Positions 21,641 to 32,469 of a stretch of 64,000 bases of DNA are shown here, piece after piece. The position numbers and the translations under genes are program-made. Origin of the DNA: Aedes albopictus (Eukaryota > Arthropoda > Insecta > Diptera > Culicidae); assembly GCF_035046485.1 (NCBI RefSeq), contig NC_085137.1:14475346-14539345 (forward strand), given 5' to 3'. The notes beneath the pieces were generated by a model that saw only the letters and a list, made by a program, of their open reading frames with translations, was not told the origin of the DNA and ran no database searches. Position 1 is the first letter of the stretch; each line of letters starts with the position of its first letter.

Positions 21641-22074
21641 TCTTGGTGGTTTCCTTTCTTCGACTTCGTTGCATTAGTGCAACTCACCGGCAGTAGGAAT
21701 GCACCTTTGTATAGGAGGCATGATGGTAGTGCACCTGTTTCTTCCTCTTTGGTTCAATCCCTAAAGATCCTCGACTGGATAAGGCTAACAACGACGAGGA
21801 TGAGGAAGACAAAAGGGGGCGCAAAGCTGAGTCCTTTCTCACGTGTACCTGCATAAGTTCTTCGTCCGACCGACGACCGATTGGACGGTATTGTTGTTAT
21901 TATTGTAACACATCAATTTCCCGCATTGTCTCCATTTGATGTGGATAACTCTGGGAAAGGATTTTAGAGTAGCAATAAAGCCATATGACAGCACTTCCTG
22001 CCACTGTCATGTGGGCTTGTTTCAAATCCTATTTCCGTTTCATTAGCTGAAAAGATAAACAGTAAGAACGACAC
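21640..22074. other. no gene seen
   Basis: Unassigned single-copy-looking sequence; no domain, RNA or repeat recognised. Confidence 0.35.
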
Positions 22075-22076
22075 TA

Positions 22077-22233
22077 GGGGGCTGTCCATAAACCACGTGG
22101 TCATTTTTTTGGGACTTCTCGACCCCCCCCCCCCGCGTGGTCATTAGTCCATACAAATTTTTTTTTTCGTCCATACAAAATGGTTATTGGCCGAACCCCC
22201 CCCCCAATGACCACGTGGTTTATGGACAGCCCC
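22077..22233. mobile_element. 157-bp MITE with C-rich loop
   Basis: Inverted repeats GGGGCTGTCCATAAACCACG / complement at 22077 and ending 22233, flanked by TA (22075-22076 and 22234-22235). The interior contains two poly-C runs and poly-T. It is short enough to be nothing but its ends. Confidence 0.85.
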
Positions 22234-22548
22234 TAGACAACGGACTAGCATACAACGTCCAGTGGCACAGTTGAAACATTTTTTCTGACTGCTACGGTAA
22301 CCCACGCAAATCAGCACGATGCGACTAAATGCCTGGTGACACTAGCCGGACGACCACGAAGGCACAGCTTATGATTTGAAACGAAGTCATTATGATGTTA
22401 CCATGTACTAAATGTACGAGCTTATGAGCCCTTGGAGTCTGCGTCCTCAAAACCTAAAATAGCTGAGAGCAGAGAGAAAATGCTCCCTCCAGTATCGTTG
22501 TTCTGGCAGCACGGACAACGACAGGCCGTTAGTGTCGACGACAGAATA

Positions 22549-22785
22549 TTGCTGACTGCACCCCAAATTGGACTGACACAATAGTGTGCACACACCTTCA
22601 AAGTGTGATTGCAGCGCAGGGTCACGTCGGATCGAGTTGAGGTCTTCGGTGCACTTATTCCTCGTAAATGGAGGAATAAATGCACCGAAGACGTCGAGAC
22701 GATCCGAGGCAAATGTGCACTTTTATCACACTTTTTAGGCGTACCAAAAAAAGTGTGATAGTCCAATTTGGGATGTAGTCTGCAA
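22549..22785. mobile_element. 237-bp hairpin MITE
   Basis: Arms TTGCTGACTGCACCCCAAAT and, inverted, TTGCAGACTACATCCCAAAT; the centre GTCTTCGGTGCA..TGCACCGAAGAC is palindromic. TA dinucleotides flank (22547-22548, 22786-22787). The arms have diverged by small indels. Confidence 0.75.
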
Positions 22786-22855
22786 TATGTTCGAAACTGA
22801 TTGTCATCCAGACAATAGACGAGTGCACCGATGAACAATGAGTTCACTGAGCTTG

Positions 22856-23106
22856 AAATTTTTTGACAGCACAGCGGGGTCAGCTCTCAACAACTTCTAC
22901 TCAGAGATGCATCACCAAAATGCGCTGATATTTTTTTCTTTGATTTCTTACATGAATTTCCATTTAAAGTGATGCATATGCATATAGTTAATGCGCTAGT
23001 CCTTATTTTTGCAACTTCATAGTGATAATTAGATGCAATAAATTAAACAAATTTTCAGCTGGGGAGAAATTGTTGAGAGTCGACCCCGCTGTGGTGTCAA
23101 AATTTG
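22856..23106. mobile_element. 251-bp inverted-repeat element
   Basis: Arms of about 44 bp (GACAGCACAGCGGGGTCAGC and complement near 23075-23095) separated by about 160 bp of AT-rich sequence. Probable MITE; target duplication not resolved. Confidence 0.65.
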
Positions 23107-23582
23107 CTGCCCGAGTGAACTTTCAGCGGGCGGTGCCAAGGGCGGTGCACTCGTCTACAGGATACTGCAAGATGACGTCACGAATGAACGTTTGGATCAT
23201 TCTCGTTCGTCCCTTCCTTTTCTCTCCCACACGAATTTTGACATTTTCTGGTGGTTTGTTTTGATTCCCATTCGTTGCCGTTCTTTTCTCTCTCGGTGAG
23301 AAAATTGAGGTTAAATTTCGATGCAAAACTCTATAGCCAGAGAAGCAGACGCATGGCGAATGAATTGCTTAAGCTGTTTCCATGAAATTGTGAATTGAAA
23401 AATAAGGATATTTTGTGAAATTTATCAGATTATAATATATTTAGGAGTGTTTCGGACTAATGTGTGCTTGACACGGTTGCATATGGTGATTTTGTGAAAT
23501 CGTAGCACAACCTATGTCCGATTACTAGATCAAGTGCCACTTCTGAACCCACTGTAGCATAATTTCTTCTGAGTCACCGTAG
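23107..23582. other. no gene seen
   Basis: Unassigned sequence; small frames at 23022-23264 and 23123-23326 have no features. Confidence 0.35.
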
Positions 23583-23584
23583 TA

Positions 23585-24827
23585 CACGCAGAAAAATGAG
23601 GCTTGTTTAAAACAATAAAACGCATGGTTGATTTTCAAACTGAGCATTTACTTAATCCAAAGTTATATTTTTTTACTTAGAGTTCGTCGATCAAAACAAC
23701 CAATTCCCATCATTCAACACAGCAAAAAATATGAAAGTTAATCAGCACGTACATTAAAGATCAACTGAAATTTGCGGCAGAAAAATGTAAATCACCAACA
23801 TTTTACGTCAGCCGAGCATCCCGCTGCTGGTCAGACGGCTTGTTTACAGATTTTAAAGCATATTCGCTTTAAATTTACGCGCATCTGTTATAAATCATGC
23901 CAGCCACTCTCCGTCATCAGCCAAACGAACGGCTGTTCGCAGCTGTGGCGGTTTCCTCGTTGTCTCTCTCAGTACTCTTTTGCAGCAGCCGGACCATGTC
24001 GGGAATGCGTGCATTATGGTAGAAGCAGTTTAACTTTGACTGTCTGCTTTTCAACAAGCTGAGATAGCCGAGAGAGCTCTGGCGTGCTACTCACACCCCA
24101 AGAATCTGGGTTCAATTCTCGCTCGGAGCTCAATTTTTCTTTATATTTTCTAACAGATATCTGCAATGTAATTTTAAGATCGCACAAAAATTTCCATCAT
24201 ATATGACGGGGTCTTTTTGTTGCATTCGATCCGTCATTAATTTACAGGTTTTTTTTCGAACTGTGAATATAATGTTAAAATCTTCATTTGTTTCAACAAA
24301 ATGGGGACCATAAACATGACCCGGAAGCACTCACATATCTTTAAAATTCTTACCCCAACATCGCCACAACGAAGAAAGTGTAGCAACTCCATCACTCCAA
24401 CTTCCAAGTGCAGCTTTGGCCGTGATCGATAACGCGCAGGTACTTAAGACTGTATCCACAAAAAGTTGGTCGGTTTCGATTTTTTTTGCCTTTTTTTATT
24501 CGTTCTCGCTTCCATGCGCTTGTCGAGTGTCTAAAAATAGATTTCCGAGCTGCCGCAGAAGCTGCCGTCACCAACACAATCACTTCCCGGCTTTGTTAGT
24601 GGCAAAAGAGCAGTCGTTTAAAACAATCTGTTATTTTATGTTGAAACTACCAAATCTCTGTTTGTTCTAACAAACTGTCAAAAATTTCGGCAAATGAAAA
24701 TATTTGTATTAACAAACAATGGAACAGTTCAGTTTAAACTAGAAATCAGTTTGTCGCTATAGCAAACTGAAAAATCGGTTGATTTGAACTAGAATTTAAT
24801 TGTGTTTACAATTTATTTTTCTGCGTG
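23585..24827. mobile_element. 1243-bp non-coding element with CACGCAGAAAAAT ends
   Basis: Left end CACGCAGAAAAATGA at 23585; the right end is the complement TTATTTTTCTGCGTG ending 24827; TA flanks at 23583-23584 and 24828-24829. Sub-terminal GTTTAAAACAA / AAACTG motifs recur inward from each end. No transposase frame. A tRNA-like sequence sits near its middle (24057-24131). TA duplication suggests Tc1/mariner mobilisation. Confidence 0.7.
24057..24131 (+). other. tRNA-like sequence inside a MITE
   Basis: GAGATAGCCGAGAGAGCTCT (box A region) and CTGGGTTCAATTCTCGCTCG (box B), with a possible acceptor stem AGCTGAG / CTCGGAGCT. Spacing suits a tRNA with a variable arm. Not a canonical tRNA; more likely a SINE head or tRNA pseudogene carried by the element. 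Confidence 0.5.
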
Positions 24828-24829
24828 TA

Positions 24830-25860
24830 AATAGCACCAGGTAAAGAGTATTACCCCGATGATTACATAATACTGTATTAAATAGGATTACCATTACTTG
24901 ATTGTTGTTTAGGTAGTGAATAGTAATTTCTCCGCGTCGGCTAGAGTCCTGAGCCGGTAAGGAAAAACTAAATGTATGACGATATGAATTTCCTTAAAAC
25001 ATGAAAATAAAAGTTGCATTTCTTTTAGCTTTGCGCTGCGCAAATTAAAGCCTGCTGCGTGATTTTTTCCTCTATCAACAATCGTCTTCTAGGTCTAGGT
25101 CGCTAGGGTCTTAGTGGTAATACGCGGCTTCCTACTATGCTGGGAAGTCAGTATTAAGCCCCAGCACTCAGTCCAAATAAATTCAAAAGTTCCACTTCCC
25201 AAGAAAAAAAAATCGCTTTTGTATAGTTCCACTGAGTTCAGATAAAGTTCCGAACGGAACTTTCTGATGGATGCTTGAGAGACTCACACTGAATCTTCAT
25301 AGGAACTTTTCACAGAATTTGCAACAATAAGACTTGTTGTTCCTTAAGATGTTCCTCGGAACTTCCAATAAAAAAGCTGCCCAACGGATACGTAACAATA
25401 GCTATTACGTGAGAGCCTTACTCTCTAGCTAACGGTAGCTATGTTTATAGGTATCCGACCATTTGACCGAATACTGTTTGGTCAAATGCCGTTTGAGCTT
25501 GTTATGTTAAAAGAATTGAAAGGAACTTTTTGATACTCTAGCTACCTATATGATTATCAGTAATATTTCTTTCTTTGAATCATTGATCACTATGTCCAGT
25601 TTTACAATCTAGGGATTAGCTGGCATTAAAACTGTCAATGTTTTATCACAGATTTTTGTGTCTTTAAATCATAAGCTGTTCGTTTGAGATATGCTGATGT
25701 AGAGAATAGTAGTGACACGATCACTTACGTTCACACATAATTCCTCTTTCGGTCAAACAGCATTCAACTTAACAACGTGCGGCCAAGTGGTATTCTGTTA
25801 AATGACCCTGAACCATCTTTGTACACTTGTTCTTATAGTAGCAAACTGCGATTGATTATG
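24830..25860. other. no gene seen; scattered repeat pieces
   Basis: AT-rich unassigned sequence. TTGACCGAATACTGTTTGGT near 25470 and GGTCAAACAGCATTCAA near 25750 hint at an inverted-repeat element, but the ends cannot be placed. Confidence 0.35.
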
Positions 25861-25867
25861 TATCTGC

Positions 25868-25932
25868 AGTAGCGTTGCGGTACGGCAGTAGGCTATCATG
25901 TGGAAGGATCAGGTTCAAATCTAGTTGTGATG
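25868..25932 (+). other. weak tRNA-like sequence
   Basis: TAGCGTTGCGGTACGGCAGT and CAGGTTCAAATCTAGTTG are spaced like box A and box B. It precedes the 12-bp minisatellite at 25985. No good fold; low confidence. Confidence 0.3.
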
Positions 25933-25984
25933 TGCAATTCTTTCTAGGGTTACCCCAGCATTCTCCAGCTGAGATTCCAGTAAT

Positions 25985-27344
25985 TTCTTCCGTGAGGTGC
26001 CGGAGAATTTCCCGTGGAATTATTCTAGGAATCCCGGAAGAAATTCTTGAAGTAATCCCAGAAGTAGTTTCTGAAAGAATCGCGGTAGGATTCCTGGAAG
26101 AATCCCGGAGAACTTTTTGGAGGAATACTGAAGGAAGTTCTTTGAGGATTCCTGAAGGGTCTAAAAAAGAATTCCTGAAGAAATCTAGGAAGAACTCCGG
26201 GAGGAGTCTCGCTTGAAATTCCTGGAAGGAACCGCTGATGGTATTTCAGAATGAGTTGATGAAGAAATCTCGGATGCAATTCCTGAAGGAATCTCCGAAA
26301 GCACTCCTGGAGGAATTACAGAAAATAAAAAATACGGATAATATTGCAGGAAGGATCCCAGGAGGAAATCCGGGTGTAAAAACTATGGAAGAGACTATAG
26401 AAGAATCGCAGATGAAATTCCTGGAGGATTCCGTAAACTCCTTGAGAAATCCCGAAACAAAAAAATCACATGAATTCCCAGACGTAATCTCAGATAGAAT
26501 CCAGGAAGGAGTTGCTGCAGAAATCTCAAGTGGAACTATATATATAAGAATCTCAGAAGAAACTCCTGGACGGATCATCGAGTGAACTTCTGAAAGACCC
26601 CAAAATCTCTGCTGGAGTACCCTGTGAACCACAAAAGGAAATTCTAAAGGGATCCTATAATCAATTCGTATAGAAATCACTAAAAAAACCCTAGATGAAT
26701 CTCAGGAAAACCAGCTGGGGTAATCCTAGTAAGAATAAGGTACACCGGGGCAAGTTGAAACGGGTGGGGCAAGATGAAACACGAAGTTTTGAAATAAATT
26801 TCAATACAATTTGGAAATTTATTCTTCGCTAAAAGATTGTTTGAATCAAAAACTATGTTTTATGGCGATCAAACTGTTTGTCATCATTAGAAAACATCAT
26901 GTTAACCCGCTGTTTCATCTTGCCCCAACCGTTTCAACTTGTCCCGGTGTACCTTACCTTGAGGAATCTCGCAATTAATTTCTAGAGAAGCTTCTGAAGG
27001 AATCCAGGATCTCTCCTGCATAAGTTATTCCTAAGAAATCCCGGAAAGAATCTTGTGGAAAAATCTCGTCAGTACATCCTGGAGGAATCCTAGCTAGAGT
27101 TCTTGAAGGAATCTCAGAGGTAACCTCTTTAGGAATTTAAGGAAGAAACTCCTGGAGGAGCCCCAGAGGAAACTTTTGAAGAAATCTTAAATATACCCCC
27201 GGAAGAATTTCAATAGGAACTCAATGGGAATCCCAGAAGAATCTTCTGAAGTATCCCTGCAAGATGCTTGTGCAGGAATCGCGAAGGATGTCTCGAAGGA
27301 TTCCTGGATGGAAACTCCTGTGGAATCCTAGATGGAGACTTGGA
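25985..27344 (-). repeat. degenerate 12-bp minisatellite, GGA-rich orientation
   Basis: Units of the form AATCCCGGAAGA / ATTCCTGGAGGA with a 12-bp phase, the complement of the orientation at 6550-7905. A MITE interrupts at 26736-26956. The array runs directly up to the left end of the 3.2-kb element at 27353. Open frames of up to 144 codons on both strands follow from the period. Confidence 0.85.
26736..26956. mobile_element. 221-bp MITE in the minisatellite
   Basis: Inverted repeats beginning TAAGGTACACCGGGGCAAGT, followed by GAAACGG and GGGGCAAGATGAAAC; the mirrored end is at 26956. The ends resemble those of the 687-bp element at 49919 (GGGGCAA core). It interrupts the 12-bp array cleanly. 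Confidence 0.8.
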
Positions 27345-27352
27345 GGGGTGAT
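27345..27352. repeat. 8-bp target duplication, left copy
   Basis: GGGGTGAT, repeated at 30542-30549. Confidence 0.8.
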
Positions 27353-28100
27353 GGTTCTACCCCATTACCCCGAATGCCACTACCCCGAACGCCATTACCC
27401 CGAACGCCACTACCCCGAAAGCCATTACCCCGAATAGGCCATTACCCCGAAAGCCGTTACCCCGAATGGGCCATTACCCCGAACGTCACTACCCCGAATG
27501 GGCCACTACCCTGAACGCCATTACCCCGAAAACATATTTTTAGATGGGTTATTCTGCTGATGGGTATTTTATATTTTTATTAATTTATTAACATTACTGA
27601 CATCTTTAATACCAGAAGATATCATTGTAAAGAATAACCTTAAAACAAAATAATGGAATAATACGTATAAGAGATGATCTTGTATGAAATAGAGCTGTCA
27701 GCAAAGGTCCTTCAAATACTGGCTATCGATATTGGCTCATTAGGCTGAAAAGACATTTGGCCAAAGTATCACTAATAAGTCTAATGATCATTAGGCGAGA
27801 TCGAATAATACAAATTGCAAAATAGGCCCGGAAAGAACATTTTATAGTTAGAAAAACAAAAAATCCTTTAAGGAGGAATAGACGATTTGGTAATAAAACT
27901 CAATAACAGTGTAACTTAAAAAAAATATCTTAAATGTGAAAAAAATGTGATTGATAGGTTGGCCGTCAATAAGGTCTGCAAGGATATAACTAGAAAGAAC
28001 AGCATATAAATTAAAGAAGGGCAAATCTCCTATGGGAACATTCATAAACTACGTAGACCGAATTTTGGTCACCTGGGTCCTCTCCCCCTCCTCATCGTAG

Positions 28101-28450
28101 AATTTTAAAAGACAATTACACCGTCTTCGGCCAGAGGCCGCACAGGCTGTACATTACTAACATTAGACAATGGACAACACGTATAACACTCAGTGTCCCG
28201 GTGGAGTACAGTGACCCCATACCGATGAATCACCTTAATTTTTGTACACTATTTATGAATCACCATGTTGATCAAATGGAGTGATCCATAAACTGTGGTC
28301 ATTTTTGCCGATTCATAAATTTTGGGGTCACTGTATTTTCTGTTTTGACGAAAAGTTTTCCTCGACCGGAGCGGGAATCGAACCCACACTCCGAGGCATG
28401 CGAGATACCTAAACGACTAACGCCGCTAACCGCTCGGCCACGAAGTCCAC
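28101..28450 (-). mobile_element. tRNA-derived SINE split by a MITE
   Basis: On the minus strand: GTGGACTTCGTGGCCGAGCG (box A region) and GTGGGTTCGATTCCCGCTCC (box B), body, then a CTGGCCGAAGACGGTGTAAT-like 3' end. The MITE at 28209-28333 interrupts the body; removing it and one TA rejoins the SINE. The SINE itself lies within the 3189-bp element. Confidence 0.8.
28209..28333. mobile_element. 125-bp MITE nested in a SINE
   Basis: Inverted repeats CAGTGACCCCA (28209-28219) and TGGGGTCACTG (28323-28333), flanked by TA at 28207-28208 and 28334-28335. A CAGTG start and TA duplication are typical of the Tc1/mariner group. Confidence 0.9.
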
Positions 28451-30033
28451 GATTTGTTCATACAAAAATTTGTAAATTTGTATAGAGCCTAGAATTTGGA
28501 TAGACCCTCTCCTACTTACATAGTTTATGCGCGGCCCCTATACTTAAATCTGCAAAGGGCAACATGGCAACCAAACAACTCTGTAACAATATAAGTCGAA
28601 AGAACAGCCCAACTTTAAAAGAAGGAAAAACACCAGATGGAATTAATAGAGATAATGTCGCCAATCAACCCGGTAACGACGTAACTAGAAAGAACAGCCT
28701 ATAAATTAAAGAAGGGCAAATCTCATACACAGTAAGCAGCTTTCACTCCCAGTAAACTATATAAGTGCAGCTAGAAGAACAGCCTTTCATGAAAAGAAAA
28801 GTTACAGTTTAGTCGCCAGAAAAAAAAAAAATAGTTAATTTGGTCCAACAATGCTGGATCTACCTTGCTAAGTGAACTGAACTGAATATCTAAAATCCAG
28901 TCCAGTACTACAATCTTGAAAAAAAATATTCAGAAAACAATTTTAGGGCTTGATGTTCTGGAAACTCAAAAGAAAATCAAAAGAAATCTAGTTGCCAGTT
29001 TGGCCGCAAGTCAATTCTGAAAAATTTTACTTGAAAGAACAGCCTATTATTCAAAGAAGAACAAATCCGCTATGGAGTTTGTTATTCGTCTGCAAATAAA
29101 CTACGTAACACCATAGACTAATTTCAAGACCTCGATGTACCAAAGAAAACCATTAAATTTTCTGTGTCCAGTCCGGTACCCAATAAATATTCATTACCGT
29201 GTAATTTTTCCGTGTAAATTGCCTTTTGTGTGAATTATATTTAGCGTGTTACACCGATCTGACAGCTCTGACAGTAAGGTACTAAACATAAATTACGTAA
29301 AGTGGGTACCGAGGATTGCTCACAATCTGCGAACTTGACTGCGGAAAAAATCGCGACCATGACACCGCTGGTAACACTCAAACTCGAAAGAGCAGCATCT
29401 GATGAAAAAAAGGAAACATTTGTATAAAGAAACTAACAGTTTGGCTACCAAACAACTCTGCAATAGTTCACGGTTGGAAACTGCAAACTCAAAAGAACAG
29501 CCTATTTTTAAAAGAAGGCAAATATTGGAAGAAGTGTAGTTTGATAACCAGCACAATCGTTTGCCACCAGTTTACAATCGTGCTTGAGGCCAACCAACTT
29601 TTAAAAGAAGGGAAAATGTCAGTTTCAAATACTTGTAGTTTTTATAGCCATAGCTATACGTTCAAAAGAGCAGCTAGTTTAAAATATTGAAAATTTGTCT
29701 TTACTTGTCTTCTTAATTTCATTGCGTTTGCTGCTTTCGTTTTCACGAACCTTACTTTTGCATGAAGCACAACATACGGAAACCTAAGGGAAACGGAACC
29801 TATCTTAAACAATGTGCTCCCATTGTCATGCTATCTACAACGAAGTAAATAAGAGCTATTTGATTTGTGTTTTATTTTTATATTTTTTTTACTCGTTACA
29901 AAAAGAAAACGGAAAAAATCGATACCTAAATCGTCTGTTTAAGAATAGAATTAACATAGGAACATAGGATGGAGAAGAGTATTCATACCTACACTAGTTA
30001 CTGATTACCCTTTTCTAACTTATAACCACCTTT

Positions 30034-30307
30034 CTTCTTCTTTCTTCTTCTTTTTATGGCTCTACGTCCCCACTGGGACTTGGCCTGCCTCGCTTCTACT
30101 TAGTGTTCTTTGAGCACTTCCACAGTTATTAATTGAAGGGCTTTCTTTGCCTGCCATTGCATGAATTTGTATATTGTGAGGCAAGTACAATGATACACTA
30201 TGCCCAGGGAGTCGAGAAAATTTCCCCGACCGGAACGGGAATCGAACCCGCCGTCTCCGGATTGGTGATCCATAGCCTTAACCACTAGGCTAACTGGAGA
30301 CCTCTTC
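30034..30307 (-). mobile_element. tRNA-derived SINE
   Basis: On the minus strand: GGTCTCCAGTTAGCCTAGTG (box A region), GGCGGGTTCGATTCCCGTTC (box B), a body with AATTAATAACTGTGGAAGTG, and a GAAGAAG 3' tail. A perfect 10-bp duplication AACCACCTTT lies at 30024-30033 and 30308-30317. The body relates it to 2687-2963 and 59821-60113, with a different tRNA-like head. Confidence 0.9.
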
Positions 30308-30869
30308 AACCACCTTTATCAACTTCTAATCGGTCACCACTTTTTTGGTGATCTCCTGAACGATTCGGGGTAATGGCCCTTTCGGGGTAGTGGCTTTCGG
30401 GGTGATGGCTTTCGGGGAAATGGCTTTCGGGGTAATGACCCATTCGGGGTAATGGCTTTCGGGGTAGTGGCCTATTCGGGGTAATGGCATTCGGGGTAGT
30501 GGCGTTCGGGGTAATGGCGTTCGGGGTAATGGGGTGGAGCCGGGGTGATACATTGGTGGTTAATATTTTATCAAAATATCAGCTGTTGGATTCTCGGTAA
30601 TCCGTTTACTGAGATCATTTTCTGTCTCCTTTTGGGTGTGTATCTACGGACAATACTATAATGCCAAGGAAGACCTAAGCTAGAAGCGAAAGTTTAAACG
30701 ATTCGTGTCAGGTGCTAACTTCATCCAAATTAACCCATCAAATATAAGAGAAAATTTGCTTCATCACTAAAAATATGTGATAATCTCTTCCAGAATCGAC
30801 CCAGAAAAAAGTCACTTCCTCAATTATCATTCGATCCAAAAAAAAAAAGAAATGGTTCACATTTTATCA

Positions 30870-31420
30870 ATTTCTCATGCTACTTTACAGATCGTCAAGT
30901 GTGCGTTCCTTTTTCACTTCACAAAGCTATCTCCCTTCCATCGATTATGATGGCTTGGGTTTCCCGAAAAGCAAAATGCATCATTCAACCCCGCTCAAAC
31001 TGTACCACAGAGATCCGATCGTCCTGATAGAGCAGTGCAAGATGCACTTTCCGACACCACTCGGTTCGATTCCATTACGATTGTGCCGACCGGGGCGAAG
31101 GGTATTTTGTTTCCCCATAAATTCGGACATACGAAGCAGGTTGCATATGCCTTTTCCCAGTTCACCCTCAATAAATTGGTTTATTGGTTTTGTATCTGTT
31201 TTTTTTTTGCTGCATTCATTCGAGGGCCAAATGTTCGTTTACACGCAATGTTACCATTCACCAATCGTCGTTCTTTCTTCCATTCCTTGGCTTGGCCAGG
31301 ATGAGGCAACATGTGCATGTCCTCAAGATAGATTCAAACGACGACGACGACGACGCACGATGGGTCCGAGAGCTCCGAGGGGTGACTTGAAAAAAAAAGG
31401 ATAAAAGGTGCTTTTTCGAA
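30870..31420 (+). other. single-copy stretch with a 175-codon open frame of unknown meaning
   Basis: A frame runs from an ATG at 30877 to 31404. It is not low in complexity at its start, contains a hydrophobic run around residues 104-116 and ends in an arginine run caused by (CGA)n DNA. I do not recognise it; overlapping open frames (31035-31304, 31184-31390) argue for chance. The region is GC-richer than its surroundings, like the islands at 5.2, 13.1 and 20.1 kb. Confidence 0.2.
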
Positions 31421-32009
31421 AACCACTCTCTAATTGAAAGGATCTGTTATTTCATTTTTTGAGTCAGTTTTTTTTTTACAATATTCCACCGGTAACGAAC
31501 AGGTGATCCGGACAAGACCCTTTCTCCGTGTGGAAGTTTTAATGCAGGAAAAATAATGCCGAATGGAAAGGGGTCAAAATCTAGGTGGTGCAAATAAGGC
31601 GCGTAAATGTGTATTGAAATGCTCGATACATGTGATCATCTTCGCTCCTGTTCATGGCGAAAATATGGAATTGAGAGCATCCACATACCAAAAAAACGCC
31701 AATAATTATGTTATGAAGTGCGAGGAAATGGACCAGCTTTGTCTTTTACTAGAAAACTAAAACCGAAATTCCATAAGAAGGATGCATCGCGCTCATACTA
31801 GGACGTAAATATTTGGGTGGATAATGGATGTGATCACTCTAGCCCAACCCATCAAAGGTCTTTAAATGGTACAAGATCTCCATCAAATATGCGGAAAACT
31901 CAGGCAAATGTTTAGTAATCATACTTCCATAGCAAATTTTAAATTTTAAATAACGAATAAAGCATAAATTATCATAATGATTTACCTGGGCTTGTTTGGG
32001 GAATATCTG
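31420..32009. other. no gene seen
   Basis: AT-rich unassigned sequence. Confidence 0.35.
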
Positions 32010-32251
32010 TAAGTAAAAAAGAAAATCGTGTTAAGTACTGTTCCTTTGAATTCCACTAAGAATTTGCATCCTTTGACAGATACGTATTTCGATCTCAACT
32101 GTAAGGTCGTCTTCAGTATCTTCAGTCGAGTCAAGTACAAGACACTGGAAATGACCTTACAGTTGAGATCGAAATACGTATCTGTCAAAGGATGCAAATT
32201 CTTAGTGGAATTCAACGGAACAGTACTTAACACGATTTTATTTTTTACTTT
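32010..32251. mobile_element. 242-bp hairpin MITE
   Basis: Arms pair almost perfectly: AAGTACTGTTC, GAATTCCACTAAGAATTTGC, ATCCTTTGACAGATACGTAT and CAACTGTAAGGTC on the left all recur inverted on the right; the loop lies at about 32112-32150. Both strands give the same frame (STVPLNSTKNLHPLT..) because of the palindrome; it is not a gene. Confidence 0.85.
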
Positions 32252-32469
32252 CATAAATTATCTTTTAAGTTTGCTAATCAATAAACTATTGTCATCAGTA
32301 CAGCTATCAGTCTACACAGTGTTCTGTAGCTGCCGACTTTTGATGATTCGGTATAACTTGAAGGCCGGATCTGATCAAAGGTCATGTTTTAGATGTTAAG
32401 TGTAAATGGAATGAGGCATACAAATTCATTCCTAATGTAAATAATGTGCTGTTTTTCATGGTAAAGGCT

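Larger units (their letters stand above)
27353..30541. mobile_element. 3189-bp element with minisatellite terminal inverted repeats
   Basis: Left end GGTTCTACCCCATTACCCCG; right end, inverted, GGCTCCACCCCATTACCCCG. Each arm (27353-27533 and about 30360-30541) is made of ~15-bp units of the form GCCATTACCCCGAAC. A perfect 8-bp duplication GGGGTGAT flanks it. The interior holds diverged units containing AAAGAACAGCCTAT and AAAGAAGGGCAAAT (for example near 27995, 28600, 28700, 29040, 29490). There is no transposase frame. Two SINEs and one MITE are nested inside. The element at 61447-63491 has the same layout and internal motif. 8-bp duplications are made by hAT, P and Merlin transposases; superfamily not assigned. 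Confidence 0.8.

Noticed and set aside
27332..27514. Proline/arginine-rich repeat peptide (TPLPRxPLPR) and a partner at 30326-30553
   Set aside because: Both are translations of the 15-bp terminal minisatellite of one element, read from either end; not a gene.
30877..31404. 175-codon plus-strand frame
   Set aside because: No recognisable domain, three overlapping frames, C-terminal Arg run from a simple repeat. Listed only as an unassigned stretch.
32028..32399. Mirror-image open frames on both strands (STVPLNSTKNLHPLT)
   Set aside because: A palindromic MITE gives the same peptide on both strands; no independent evidence of coding.
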